Assembly (NCBI RefSeq): GCF_021800405.1 | Contig: NZ_CP084550.1 | Span: 4,340,001-4,404,000, forward strand | Direction of reading: 5' to 3' | Length of the DNA: 64,000 bases | From: Arthrobacter sp. FW306-07-I | GTDB taxonomy: Bacteria > Actinomycetota > Actinomycetes > Actinomycetales > Micrococcaceae | Part shown: piece after piece, positions 1 through 8,357 of the stretch | Layout: each line of letters opens with the position of its first letter | Numbering within the stretch: the stretch's first letter is position 1 | Notes under the pieces: model-generated | Seen by the model: only the letters and a program-made list of their open reading frames with translations | What the model was told of the DNA's origin: nothing | The model's database searches: none | Made by a program: the position numbers and the translations under genes

Positions 1-373
1 TGCCCACCAGGGCTCCGGACAGGGCGCCGTCGTAGTCGGTCACGTCGATGCCCAGGTTGCGGGCCAGCAGGTTCCCGGTGCCCAACGGCAGCAAGCCCAT
101 GGGGATGTCCCCGCCGGCAAGGACCTCAGCCACACAACGGACGGTTCCATCGCCGCCTGCCGCGATGATGAGGTCCGCGCCCTGGGCCAGGGCTTCCTTC
201 GCCTGGCCGACGCCGGGGTCCTCCTCCGTTGTCTCGAACCAGAGGGTTTCGCCCCAGCCGTTCTCCTCGCAGTGCTTGGCCATCAGCTCGCGCACGTCAA
301 TGTCCACCGTCTTGGCCGGGTTAATGACGACGGCGGCTCGTTTGGGCGAAGGGGTGGAACTGGTCTCAGTCAT
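1..373 (-). CDS. Diacylglycerol kinase family lipid kinase (N-terminal part; runs off window)
   Basis: The gene reads leftward from ATG at 373 and leaves the window at base 1, so only about 124 residues are visible. They begin MTETSSTPSPKRAAVVINPA and contain the nucleotide-binding signature AAGGDGTV followed by LPLGTGNLLARNLG, the conserved motifs of the DAGK catalytic domain (YegS/DgkB type). Such enzymes phosphorylate diacylglycerol or related lipids at the membrane. The exact lipid substrate cannot be told from this fragment. It is on the same strand as the pnt genes, which end 71 bases upstream of its start. No terminator is obvious in between. Confidence 0.85.
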   Translation of the reverse strand, partial: MTETSSTPSPKRAAVVINPAKTVDIDVRELMAKHCEENGWGETLWFETTEEDPGVGQAKEALAQGADLIIAAGGDGTVRCVAEVLAGGDIPMGLLPLGTGNLLARNLGIDVTDYDGALSGALVG

Positions 374-444
374 GACGTCCTCAGATGGCGGAATGTAAAG
401 CAGGCTTCTCAAAGAAGGGTAACCCGGCGGAGCATGTTCCGCGC

Positions 445-1818
445 CTACAGGGCCTTGACCGCGCCCAGCACCTGCGCCAACGAGTCCTTGGCGTCCCCGA
501 ACAGCAGCGACGTCTGCGGCTCATACAGCAGATCGTTTTCGATGCCGGCGAAACCCGGGCGCATGGACCTCTTCAGGAACACCACCTGCCGCGCCTCCGC
601 CACTTCCAGGATGGGCATCCCGTAGATCGGTGAGCCTGAGGAGGTCTTGGCGGCCGGGTTCACCACATCGTTGGCACCCACCACCAATACCACGTCCGTG
701 GTCTTGAACTCCGGGTTGATGTCGCCCATCTCCTTGAGCGACTCGTACGGCACGTTGGCCTCGGCCAGAAGAACGTTCATGTGCCCGGGCATGCGGCCGG
801 CCACCGGATGGATGGCGAAATCCACTTCAATCCCCCGCGCTTCCAGGGCCTGGGCCAGTTCGGCGGCCGTGTGCTGGCCCTGGGCCACCGCCAGGCCGTA
901 GCCGGGGACGATGATCACCCGCTGGGCGTACCCCAACAGAACCGCCACGTCCTCCGGCGAGGACGAGCGGACCGGACGCCCGCTCACGGCGGTGGATCCC
1001 GCCGTCGAACCTCCCCTGAAGGCGCCAAAAAGAATACCTGCCACGCTCCGGCCCATGGCCGCCGCCATGGCGCGGGTGAGGATGGTACCCGAGGCGCCCA
1101 CCAGGGTGCCGGCCACCACCAGCAGGACATTGCCCAGCACCAGGCCGGAGGCGGCGACGGCCAGACCGGTGAAGGCGTTCAGCAGCGAGATGACAATGGG
1201 CACGTCGGCGCCGCCTACCGGCAGCACCAGCAGCACACCGGCGGCAAGGCCCAGGACCAGCAGCAGGACCGCAAGGGGCAGCGCCGCGGTGAGGACCACG
1301 GCAACCGCGGCGGCCACCGCGGCGAGCAGGACCACGGCCATCACCACCGGCAGGCCCGGGAACACCACCGGCCGGGTGGTCATGAGTTCCTGCAGCTTGG
1401 CAAACGTGACGCCCGAGCCGGCAAAGGACACCGCGCCCACCAGGAGCGTGAACACGATGGCCACCCGCACCCACGGATCCTCCGCGTGCGCCAGTTCCAG
1501 GAGGGCCACCAGGGCTGCGGCGCCGCCGCCCACACCATTGAACAGCGCCACGAGCTGCGGCATCTGCGTCATCTTCACGCGGCGGGCCACCGGCGCGGCC
1601 ACGGCGGAGCCAACGGCGATGGCGGCCAGGATCCAGGGGATGTTCTCCAGCCGGGCGGACAGAAAGACGGTGACGACGGCGATCAGCGCCCCGAGTGCGC
1701 CCACCAGGTTTCCACGGCGGGCCGTGCGCGGCGAGCTCAGCCCCCGCAGCGCCAGGATGAAGCAGACCGCCGCAGTGAGGTAAAGGACGGAGGTCCAGAC
1801 CGGATCGAGGAGGCTCAT
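445..1818 (-). CDS. pntB: NAD(P) transhydrogenase subunit beta
   Basis: The protein has 457 residues and starts MSLLDPVWTSVLYLTAAVCF. The first roughly 260 residues are a run of hydrophobic helices (domain II, the proton channel). The C-terminal third holds the NADP-binding domain III, with the segment VIIVPGYGLAVAQ and later VVLVVGANDVVNPAA. It couples hydride transfer between NADH and NADP+ to proton movement across the cytoplasmic membrane. Its ATG overlaps the stop of the preceding small subunit, so translation is coupled. I chose 1818 because a longer frame upstream only duplicates the small-subunit region in the wrong frame. Third gene of a pntA-pntAB-pntB operon. Confidence 0.95.
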   Translation of the reverse strand: MSLLDPVWTSVLYLTAAVCFILALRGLSSPRTARRGNLVGALGALIAVVTVFLSARLENIPWILAAIAVGSAVAAPVARRVKMTQMPQLVALFNGVGGGAAALVALLELAHAEDPWVRVAIVFTLLVGAVSFAGSGVTFAKLQELMTTRPVVFPGLPVVMAVVLLAAVAAAVAVVLTAALPLAVLLLVLGLAAGVLLVLPVGGADVPIVISLLNAFTGLAVAASGLVLGNVLLVVAGTLVGASGTILTRAMAAAMGRSVAGILFGAFRGGSTAGSTAVSGRPVRSSSPEDVAVLLGYAQRVIIVPGYGLAVAQGQHTAAELAQALEARGIEVDFAIHPVAGRMPGHMNVLLAEANVPYESLKEMGDINPEFKTTDVVLVVGANDVVNPAAKTSSGSPIYGMPILEVAEARQVVFLKRSMRPGFAGIENDLLYEPQTSLLFGDAKDSLAQVLGAVKAL

Positions 1819-2123
1819 TTGCTGCCCGCCTTGGGTTGCACCGCGTCCTTTTTGGCGTGGAACATGTGCAGCATCCGGTCCGTCACCACGAAGCCGCCCA
1901 CCAGGTTGGCAGTGGCAAGGACGACGGCGAGCAGCGCCACCGCGAGCACCCACGGGTCGGTTGCCTGGCCGGCCACGATGATGGCACCCACCAGGATGAT
2001 GCCGTGGATGGCATTGGCGCCGGACATCAGGGGCGTGTGCAGGGTGCTGGAAACCTTGGACACCACTTCGAAGCCGACGAACACCGCCAGCACCGTGATG
2101 GTCAGCAGGGCAATCCCGTCCAT
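1815..2123 (-). CDS. pntAB: NAD(P) transhydrogenase subunit alpha, membrane part (PntA C-terminal-type subunit)
   Basis: This 102-residue protein, MDGIALLTITVLAVFVGFEV onwards, has three predicted membrane helices and the conserved stretch HTPLMSGANAIHGIILVGA of the transhydrogenase alpha subunit domain II. In enterobacteria this part is fused to the NAD domain; here, as in many actinobacteria and alphaproteobacteria, it is a separate gene (split three-subunit form). Its start codon shares a base with the pntA stop (TGATG) and its own end overlaps pntB by four bases. Confidence 0.93.
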   Translation of the reverse strand: MDGIALLTITVLAVFVGFEVVSKVSSTLHTPLMSGANAIHGIILVGAIIVAGQATDPWVLAVALLAVVLATANLVGGFVVTDRMLHMFHAKKDAVQPKAGSK

Positions 2124-3310
2124 CAGAGCCCTCCTTCCTGCCGGGCTGCGGCGGCGCCAGCTGTTGAAGCACGTGCCTTCAGCAACTCCGCAGTGGGTTG
2201 GTGCCGCACCTCCCCGGCGTGGGTGAGGCAGGCACCTGCCACCACTTCGTCGTCGAAATCCAGCATGAGCGCGCCGTCGTGGACCAGCAGCGCCAGCAGG
2301 TTGGCTACGTTCTTGGCATAGAGGCGGGAGGCGTCGGAGGCCATCGCGGAGGCCGCGTCCTTCAGCCCCACCAGGGTGATCTGTCCTGTTCCGTCGGCGG
2401 TGGGAATGGGGATTTCCTGACCAGGTACGGAGCCCTCCACATTGCCGCCCGACTCGGCGGCGAGGTCGACGACGACCGATCCCGGGCGCATGCCCTGCAC
2501 CATCTCGCGGGTCACCAAGAGGGGCGCGGGGCGTCCGGGAACTGCCGCCGTCGTGATCAGAACGTCCGATTGCGCCACCTGGGGCGCCAGCAGCTGCCGC
2601 TGCCGGGTGCCGGCGTCGGAGCTCAACTGCCGGGCATAGCCGCCTGCCGCCTCGGCCGTTTCCAGATCCAGACGGATGAAGGTGCCGCCCATGGACGCTA
2701 CCTCGTCGGCGGAGGCGGGGCGGATGTCGTTGGCGAAGACGCGGGCGCCCAGGCGCTTGGCGGTGCCGATGGCCTGCAGCCCGGCCACGCCGGCGCCGAG
2801 CACCAGGACGCGGGCGGGCGGGATGGTTCCGGCGGCGGTCATGTACAGCGGGAAGAACCGGGGCAGCCTGATGGCGGCCTCAAGGACGCAGCGGTACCCG
2901 GCCACCAGCGCCTGCGACGTCAGCGCGTCCATGGACTGGGCCCGGGAAATACGCGGCACCAGTTCCAGGGCGAAGGAGGTGACGCCGCTGTCCGCGAGCG
3001 CCTGTACGGCCGGCAGTTCGGACGACGGCGAGGCGAGCCCCACCGTGACGGCTCCCTTTTTGAGATGCGCAGCGGCGTTCGGGTCAAGGGGACGGACGTG
3101 GGCCAGGATGTCGAGGGCGGCCAAGTCCAGTTGGGGAACGATGGCGGCCCCGGCGTTTTGGTAGGCGGGGTCTGCGTGCCCGGCACCGTCCCCGGCCCCC
3201 GCCTCAACCAGAACCTCAAGCCCCATCCCAGCCAGTTGCCTGACGGTATCCGGGGTGGCGGCCACACGCCGCTCGCCCTCCCGGCGTTCCCGCGGAATCC
3301 CCAGTCTCAC
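2123..3310 (-). CDS. pntA: NAD(P) transhydrogenase subunit alpha, NAD-binding part
   Basis: The 395-residue product begins MRLGIPRERREGERRVAATP, the standard N-terminus of PntA and of the related alanine dehydrogenase fold. It contains VLVLGAGVAGLQAIGTAKRLGA, a glycine-rich Rossmann loop for NAD(H). I chose GTG at 3310 because it is preceded by a purine-rich GGAAGAGGAG site and matches the family N-terminus; an in-frame extension to 3367 looks non-coding. It supplies the cytoplasmic NADH site of the proton-pumping transhydrogenase, which mainly makes NADPH. First gene of the operon. Confidence 0.93.
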   Translation of the reverse strand: MRLGIPRERREGERRVAATPDTVRQLAGMGLEVLVEAGAGDGAGHADPAYQNAGAAIVPQLDLAALDILAHVRPLDPNAAAHLKKGAVTVGLASPSSELPAVQALADSGVTSFALELVPRISRAQSMDALTSQALVAGYRCVLEAAIRLPRFFPLYMTAAGTIPPARVLVLGAGVAGLQAIGTAKRLGARVFANDIRPASADEVASMGGTFIRLDLETAEAAGGYARQLSSDAGTRQRQLLAPQVAQSDVLITTAAVPGRPAPLLVTREMVQGMRPGSVVVDLAAESGGNVEGSVPGQEIPIPTADGTGQITLVGLKDAASAMASDASRLYAKNVANLLALLVHDGALMLDFDDEVVAGACLTHAGEVRHQPTAELLKARASTAGAAAARQEGGL

Positions 3311-3483
3311 CCGCCAACTCCTCTTCCTGACGAGCAGTGCAGCCGCTCTGCTGCACGCAGTTGGCATGAGTCTAGAACGCCCTGCGCTGCGGCGGGAGTG
3401 GGGGCTGGAGGGTAAGTGGTAACAATTCGCCTGTCAGCCCGCCACCGCCATGCCCGGGCGGTTGCCTGGCTGAAGGACTGCCC

Positions 3484-4140
3484 TTACTTGTTGCTGGCGC
3501 GGATGGCGTCCGCCACGCTTTCGAGATGGAGCCGCATGGCTTCTGCCGCCGCGTCCGGATCATGGGCACAGACGGCATCAATGATGGCCAGGTGCTGCGG
3601 CAAGGAAACGGCCGGGCGGCCAGGCTGGCGGGCAAGGCGGAACTGGAACCGGACCGCCTGTCCCCGGAGCCGCTGGATGGTTGCTGCGGCCGTCTGCTGC
3701 GCGCTCATGGCGATGATCTTTTCGTGCATCGCCTGGTTGCCTTCGGAGTAGGACTCACGGTCTCCCCGGTCCACGGCGTCCTTCATCCGGGCGGCCAGGT
3801 CCTGCAGCTCAGCGATGTCCTCATCGGTGGCCCGTTCGGCAGCCTTACGGGCACAGAGGCCCTCCAGGGCGGCCCTCACCTCGGTGATCTCCACCGCTTC
3901 CCCTACCGAGACCGCACGCACCCGCGCTCCCCGGTTTTGGACGCGCTCCACCAGGCCTTCGACGCTCAGCTCCGAGAGGGCAACCCGGATGTTTCCCCGG
4001 CTCGCCCCGTACTCGGCGGCCAGGTCCCCTTCGACGAGGCGCTGGTTAGGCACCAGCTCTCCGCTGACAATAGCGGTGCGCAGCAGCTCTGCAAGCTCAA
4101 CGGCGGTAAGGGTCCGGCCCGCTCTATTCACGGTGTCCAC
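3484..4140 (-). CDS. GntR family transcriptional regulator (FCD type)
   Basis: The 218-residue protein has an N-terminal winged helix (residues about 10-70, with LRTAIVSGELVPNQRLVEGD and YGASRGNIRVALSELSVEGL) and an all-helical C-terminal FCD ligand domain. The FCD metal or ligand positions are suggested by the EVRAALEG, QAMHEKI and HLAIIDA segments. GTG at 4140 is preferred over TTG at 4146 because GGGAGAAGG lies six bases before it. The gene is divergent from the aldolase gene at 4384, and a palindrome lies between them, so local control of that gene is likely. The inducer is unknown. Confidence 0.88.
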   Translation of the reverse strand: MDTVNRAGRTLTAVELAELLRTAIVSGELVPNQRLVEGDLAAEYGASRGNIRVALSELSVEGLVERVQNRGARVRAVSVGEAVEITEVRAALEGLCARKAAERATDEDIAELQDLAARMKDAVDRGDRESYSEGNQAMHEKIIAMSAQQTAAATIQRLRGQAVRFQFRLARQPGRPAVSLPQHLAIIDAVCAHDPDAAAEAMRLHLESVADAIRASNK

Positions 4141-4178
4141 AGCCAACCTTCTCCCTGTCCCTTTCGGTTGCCAATTTT

Positions 4179-4265
4179 GCTGACAATTTCCGAACTCAGC
4201 GTACTCCAGCTCCCGCGGGCAGGTGCCAAATACCCACCGTTGATTGTTAGCTATATCGCTGACAA
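4179..4265. promoter_or_regulatory. Probable GntR operator sites in the divergent promoter region
   Basis: An inverted repeat TTGTTAGC-TATATC-GCTGACAA occupies 4244-4265. A further half-site GCTGACAATTT lies at 4179-4189, beside the GntR start. Spacing and location between divergent genes fit binding by the adjacent FCD regulator. Assignment to that protein is inference. Confidence 0.5.
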
Positions 4266-4383
4266 AATTTGCTTGTGCGGTTTGTTCGTCAATTTGGCGT
4301 CGTCCCCGGCCCGGCCAGGAGCGTCTATACAGGCCTTGACGCCCTACTCAAGGACGCTGACCCCGCCTGGGAAGGGAACCACC

Positions 4384-5067
4384 ATGCAGGAACTCGGTAT
4401 TGTCCACACCAACATCACCCGCGCGGCTGAAGACAGCGTCAAGGCCTTGTCCGCCTTCGGCGTCAGCACCGTCCACGAGGCCATGGGCCGGCTGGGCCTG
4501 ATGCGCCCCTACATCCGGCCGGCGTATCCGGGCGCGGCAATGTGCGGCACTGCCATCACCGTCCTGCTGCAGCCCGGGGACAACTGGATGTTGCATGTGG
4601 CCGCCGAGCAGGTCCGGCCCGGAGACGTGGTGGTTGCCGGCTGCACCACGGAATGCGAAGACGGCTTTTTCGGCGAGCTGCTGGCCACATCACTCCGGGC
4701 ACAGGGCGCAGCGGGGCTGGTCATCGACGGCGGCTGCCGGGACGTCGCCGCCCTCCAGGCCATGGACTTTCCCGTCTTCAGCCGCGCAATCAATTCCAGG
4801 GGCACCGTCAAGGCCACCCTGGGCTCCGTCAATGTCCCGGTAGTCTGCGCCAACGCCCTGGTCACGCCTGGCGACGTGGTGATTGCCGACGTCGATGGGG
4901 TGGTGGTGGTGCCCGCCGCCAGGGCAGCCGACGTGGCGGCAGCAGCACGGGCCCGGGAAGACAACGAAAAAGCCAAGCGTGAGCGCTTTGCCAGCGGGGA
5001 ACTTGGACTGGACATTTACAGCATGCGGGGGCCGCTCGAAGCCGCGGGACTGCGCTACGTGGATTGA
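4384..5067 (+). CDS. 4-carboxy-4-hydroxy-2-oxoadipate aldolase / oxaloacetate decarboxylase (RraA fold)
   Basis: The 227-residue product begins MQELGIVHTNITRAAEDSVK. It carries the RraA/HMG-aldolase fold signatures: GVSTVHEAMGR, the PGDNWMLHVA and GDVVVAGC strands, and GLVIDGGCRDV with the Arg-Asp pair that binds pyruvate and Mg2+. Enzymes of this LigK/GalC/ProA type cleave 4-carboxy-4-hydroxy-2-oxoadipate to pyruvate and oxaloacetate, the last step of gallate and protocatechuate 4,5-cleavage. A GGAAGGGAAC site precedes ATG 4384. No 4,5-dioxygenase lies beside it, and the main route in the window is 3,4-cleavage, so its exact substrate is uncertain. Confidence 0.82.
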   Translation: MQELGIVHTNITRAAEDSVKALSAFGVSTVHEAMGRLGLMRPYIRPAYPGAAMCGTAITVLLQPGDNWMLHVAAEQVRPGDVVVAGCTTECEDGFFGELLATSLRAQGAAGLVIDGGCRDVAALQAMDFPVFSRAINSRGTVKATLGSVNVPVVCANALVTPGDVVIADVDGVVVVPAARAADVAAAARAREDNEKAKRERFASGELGLDIYSMRGPLEAAGLRYVD

Positions 5068-5071
5068 GGCG

Positions 5072-5860
5072 CTACGTGGATTGAACGGCACGAACGGCGG
5101 GACCGCCGTAATCAAGCGCTATACGGCGCGCGGCTTCCATCAGCTGTGGCAGGACGGCCGCTTCAATGTCCTGCGCCGCGGCCCGGTGCGTTTGCAGCGA
5201 AACGTTGGCCGCGGCCACAACCTCATGTCCGCGCCGGACCGGGACGGCCACGCCCCGGAGGCCTTCCTCCAGCTCCTGCGAAACCATGCACCAGCCCCTG
5301 GCCCTGGCCGCTTCCACTTCGGCACGCAGGTCCTCCACACTGCCGATGGAGCGGTCAGTGAAGCGTTGCAGCCGGACCGAGTGGAGGTATTCCTCCAGCT
5401 GCGGCGCAGGCAGCCCGGCCAGGAGGACGCGGCCCATGGAGGTGGCCCAGGCCGGGAAGCGGGTACCCACCGTGATGGACACGCTCAGCAGGCGGGGAGA
5501 AGGAACACAGGCCACGTAGACCACGTCGCCGCCGTCGAGGATGCACAGGGACGTTGTCTCGTTAAGCTTCGCCGCCAAGTCCCTCAGGTGCGGCTCGGCC
5601 ACCTTGGGCAAGGTCAGCGCGGCAAGATAGGACCTGCCCACGTCCAGGGACCGCGCGGTCAGCTCGAAGGCCGGCCCGACAGCCCGAAGGTAGCCAAGGT
5701 CCGCGAGGGTGAGCAGGAAGCGCCGGGCCGAAGCCCGGGTCATGTCCGTCCGGGCTGCAACCTGCGAGACGGTGAGCCGGGGCTGGTCCGGGGTAAAGGC
5801 AAGCAGGACGTCAAAAGCCTTCTCAACCGACTTAACGAAGTAGCCTGCCTGCTCCTCCAC
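5072..5860 (-). CDS. IclR family transcriptional regulator (PcaR/PcaU subgroup)
   Basis: About 262 residues: an N-terminal winged helix with VSQVAARTDMTRASARRFLLTL, then the IclR effector domain with TRFPAWATSMGRVLLAGL and GWCMVSQELEEGLRGVAVPV. These blocks are typical of the PcaR/PobR/PcaU subgroup that senses aromatic acids. GTG at 5860 has GGAAGGG and AGGA upstream; an alternative GTG at 5893 lacks a ribosome site. It closely resembles the second regulator at 8745. It is on the minus strand, convergent with the aldolase gene, and lies head-on upstream of a shikimate dehydrogenase homologue on the same strand. Confidence 0.88.
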   Translation of the reverse strand: MEEQAGYFVKSVEKAFDVLLAFTPDQPRLTVSQVAARTDMTRASARRFLLTLADLGYLRAVGPAFELTARSLDVGRSYLAALTLPKVAEPHLRDLAAKLNETTSLCILDGGDVVYVACVPSPRLLSVSITVGTRFPAWATSMGRVLLAGLPAPQLEEYLHSVRLQRFTDRSIGSVEDLRAEVEAARARGWCMVSQELEEGLRGVAVPVRRGHEVVAAANVSLQTHRAAAQDIEAAVLPQLMEAARRIALDYGGPAVRAVQST

Positions 5861-5922
5861 TATCCTGTTCCCTTCCGAACCAACCGTGCGCACGGCACGG
5901 AATTGCCGGGCTTTTCACACCT

Positions 5923-5937
5923 GTTCGATCATATCGG
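5923..5937. promoter_or_regulatory. PcaU/PobR-like IclR operator box
   Basis: GTTCGATCATATCGG lies just upstream of the IclR gene. It resembles the IclR-type box GTTCGATAATCGCAC known for Acinetobacter PcaU and PobR, and related boxes occur at 6897, 19354, 19373 and 20367. Probable autoregulation site. Confidence 0.4.
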
Positions 5938-5975
5938 GCGCCGGCGGGGAGCAAGCCTGGCCAAGAGCCATCGCC

Positions 5976-6812
5976 CTAGTGCGTAGCCCGAAGACGGACG
6001 AGGGTTTCCTGCAACAACACGCCTGTTTCCTCGTCCAGTCCCAGGAGGGGCACCATGGCCACCGCCTGTTCCCGAAGGTGGTCCCACCCGTCGATGCACC
6101 GAATGCCCATGGCCTCTGCGCAGGCCACGCTGGCGGTGGTGTGGCGGGCGTATACGAAGTCGTACAGGACAGCGTCGGGCGCCAGGGCAGCACCACCCCA
6201 GGCCGCCGGATCGGAGGTGCTCTTTCCGATGGGCGTGGCGTTGACGATCAGGGAGGCATCAGCGGCGGCATCGCGGGCTTGCTCCCATGTGATGGCGTGC
6301 GCCTCGAGGCCCAGTTGGCACGCAAGTTCCAGCAGTGCGGCGGAAGCGCGGGGATCGCGGTCCGTGATGGACACGGTCCCCACGTTTTCCCGGATGGAAA
6401 TGAGGGCTGCGCGGGCGGCTCCCCCGGCCCCGAGCAGGAGGGCGTGGCGCTGGTAGGCGGTCCCCAGCAGTTCGCGGGCAGCGGTGATGTCGGTGTTGTG
6501 GGCCTCCAACCTTTCGCCTGCCCGCACCAGCAGGTTGCAGGCACCGCTCAGCCTCACGGACCCGTCGGCAACATCAGCGGTTTCCGCCGCCCAGTGCTTA
6601 TGCGGCATGGTCACGTTCGCCGCCACCAGGTCCGGGTCCAAGAGCTCTCTGCGGACCTGCGCCAGGTCGCCATCCGGTGGCACATCCCATGCCTCATACC
6701 TCCAGCCGTTGCCCAGCCGGGCCAGGACGGGATTCCAAAGCGCGGGGGACATGGCCTGGGAAGCAGCTGACCCGATCAGGACCAGGCGGGAAGCGTGAAC
6801 GCGCGGTTCCAT
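5976..6812 (-). CDS. Shikimate dehydrogenase family protein
   Basis: The 278-residue product, MEPRVHASRLVLIGSAASQA, has the AroE fold: a substrate domain with MSPALWNPVLARLG, the catalytic-lysine motif NVTMPHKHW and the aspartate motif HNTDITAA, then an NADP domain with LLLGAGGAARAALIS. ATG at 6812 follows AGGTGGAG; an upstream GTG at 6824 has no good site. It is the second AroE-like gene in the window (compare 18388). With neighbouring regulator and symporter it is more likely catabolic (quinate/shikimate) than the housekeeping AroE, but this is inference. Confidence 0.85.
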   Translation of the reverse strand: MEPRVHASRLVLIGSAASQAMSPALWNPVLARLGNGWRYEAWDVPPDGDLAQVRRELLDPDLVAANVTMPHKHWAAETADVADGSVRLSGACNLLVRAGERLEAHNTDITAARELLGTAYQRHALLLGAGGAARAALISIRENVGTVSITDRDPRASAALLELACQLGLEAHAITWEQARDAAADASLIVNATPIGKSTSDPAAWGGAALAPDAVLYDFVYARHTTASVACAEAMGIRCIDGWDHLREQAVAMVPLLGLDEETGVLLQETLVRLRATH

Positions 6813-6896
6813 ACGTGGCTCCACCTTTCGCAGAGATTGGCGTTGTGATTGGCGTCACCGGCTAGTATCCTCTTTTTAGGCGCATTTCGCACACTT

Positions 6897-6911
6897 GTTC
6901 GCTATGCGTAC
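6897..6911. promoter_or_regulatory. IclR operator-like box upstream of symporter gene
   Basis: GTTCGCTATGCGTAC, in the 143-base divergent region between the shikimate dehydrogenase homologue and the symporter gene, matches the PcaU/PobR-type box pattern at its outer bases. It probably controls one or both genes. Confidence 0.4.
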
Positions 6912-6955
6912 AGATTAGAAAAGATTCCCACCTTCAGCGTGGAAGGAACCCCACA

Positions 6956-8287
6956 ATGACCAACATCGCAACAGGAGCCCAGGCGACGCCGGAGGCGCAG
7001 CGCCGTCTCAAGCGCGCAAAGAAGGCAGCGTTGGCAGCCTTCCTCGGCGGCGCGCTGGAGTACTACGACTTCTTCATCTATGCCACTGCCGCCTCCCTCG
7101 TCTTCTCGAAGATCTTCTTCCCCGCGGGCGACCCCACCGTGGCGCTTATCGCGTCCTTCGCCACGTTCGGTGTCGCCTACGTCGCGAGGCCGTTCGGCGC
7201 AGTGGTGTTCGGCCACCTGGGTGACAAGATCGGCCGCAAGAACACCCTCGTTCTCACCCTGGTCCTGATGGGCAGCGCCACGTTCCTGATCGGCGCGCTG
7301 CCGGACTTCAGCGTGGCGGGCTACTGGGCCCCGGCACTGCTGGTGGTGCTTCGTCTGATGCAGGGCCTGTCCGCCGGCGCCGAGACGGCCGGCGCCTCGG
7401 CATTGTCCACCGAGGAAGCCCCTGAAGGCCGCCGCGGTTTCTTCGCCAGCTTCGCCATGAGCGGCATCTCGGCCGGCATCGTGCTGGCATCCCTGGCCTT
7501 CCTTCCTGTTGCCGCCATGAGCGAGGCGGACCGCCTTGCCTGGGGATGGCGGATCCCCTTCTGGCTCTCCCTCGTAGTCCTGATCGTGGCCTACCTGGTG
7601 CGCCGCTCCCTGGAGGAGCCGGAGGTTTTCGAGGAAAAGCATGACCACGGCGAACTGGTAAAGCTGCCCTTCGCCAAGATGTTCCAGACCCACCCCGCCC
7701 AGTTCTTCCAGGTGGCGCTGATGTCCTTCGAGACCGTCACCAACACGTTCATGCAGTCCTTTGGCCTCGCCTACGCGGTTTCGGTGGGCGTCCCGGCCTC
7801 CACCATGCTTTGGGTGAGCATCCTCGGCAACGTCCTGGCGATCGGCAGCCAGCCCCTGATGGCACGATGGTCCGACAGCCTTGGCCGGCGTCCCATCTTC
7901 ATCGGGGGCGTGCTCGGTTCCGGCGCCATGATCTTCATCTACTTCTGGGTGATCTCCACCGGGAACATCCCCATGATCTTCCTGACCAGCACGCTGATCA
8001 CGGCCGGAACCTACGCCATGTCCAATGCCATCTACCCGGCCTGGTTCTCGGAGCTGTTCAACGTGAAGGTCCGCTACTCAGGCATGGCGATCGGACTCCA
8101 GATCGGAATCCTGTGCGCCGGTTTCACCCCGCTGCTGGGCACCGCCCTGGTGGGAGCGGACAAGGCCAACTGGGGACCGGCAGCCTGGATCGTGGCAGGT
8201 TCTTCGGTCCTCGCCGTGGCGGGTGCCTGGTGGGCCCGCGAGACAGCCAAGACCCCGCTCCGGGAGCTGGGCAACCACGTGCGGTAG
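6956..8287 (+). CDS. MFS metabolite:H+ symporter (MHS family), probable aromatic/shikimate uptake
   Basis: The 443-residue protein has 12 predicted membrane segments and the MHS-family signatures: AFLGGALEYYDFFIYATAAS in the first helix, FGHLGDKIGRKNTLV in the loop after helix two, and a repeat-like ARWSDSLGRRPIFIGG in the second half. Members carry shikimate, alpha-ketoglutarate, proline or aromatic acids with protons. A GGAAGGAACC site precedes ATG 6956. The linked shikimate dehydrogenase and IclR genes suggest uptake of shikimate/quinate or protocatechuate. A close relative is at 20520. A strong hairpin follows. Confidence 0.9.
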   Translation: MTNIATGAQATPEAQRRLKRAKKAALAAFLGGALEYYDFFIYATAASLVFSKIFFPAGDPTVALIASFATFGVAYVARPFGAVVFGHLGDKIGRKNTLVLTLVLMGSATFLIGALPDFSVAGYWAPALLVVLRLMQGLSAGAETAGASALSTEEAPEGRRGFFASFAMSGISAGIVLASLAFLPVAAMSEADRLAWGWRIPFWLSLVVLIVAYLVRRSLEEPEVFEEKHDHGELVKLPFAKMFQTHPAQFFQVALMSFETVTNTFMQSFGLAYAVSVGVPASTMLWVSILGNVLAIGSQPLMARWSDSLGRRPIFIGGVLGSGAMIFIYFWVISTGNIPMIFLTSTLITAGTYAMSNAIYPAWFSELFNVKVRYSGMAIGLQIGILCAGFTPLLGTALVGADKANWGPAAWIVAGSSVLAVAGAWWARETAKTPLRELGNHVR

Positions 8288-8317
8288 GGGCCCTTCCAGC
8301 CACGCAGCAAACAGGAA

Positions 8318-8352
8318 GAGGCCGACGGCGGGAAGCACCCGCCGTCGGCCTC
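8318..8352. terminator. Bidirectional terminator
   Basis: A perfect 15-bp stem, GAGGCCGACGGCGGG with its complement around a five-base loop, lies between two convergent genes. T-runs are weak, so it is called on stem strength and position. Confidence 0.75.
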
Positions 8353-8357
8353 CTGCC

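Noticed and set aside
781..2226. Long open frame on the plus strand, antisense to pntB and its small subunit
   Set aside because: It mirrors a strongly conserved transhydrogenase gene, is rich in His, Gly and Arg as expected from GC-rich antisense frames, and has no ribosome site.
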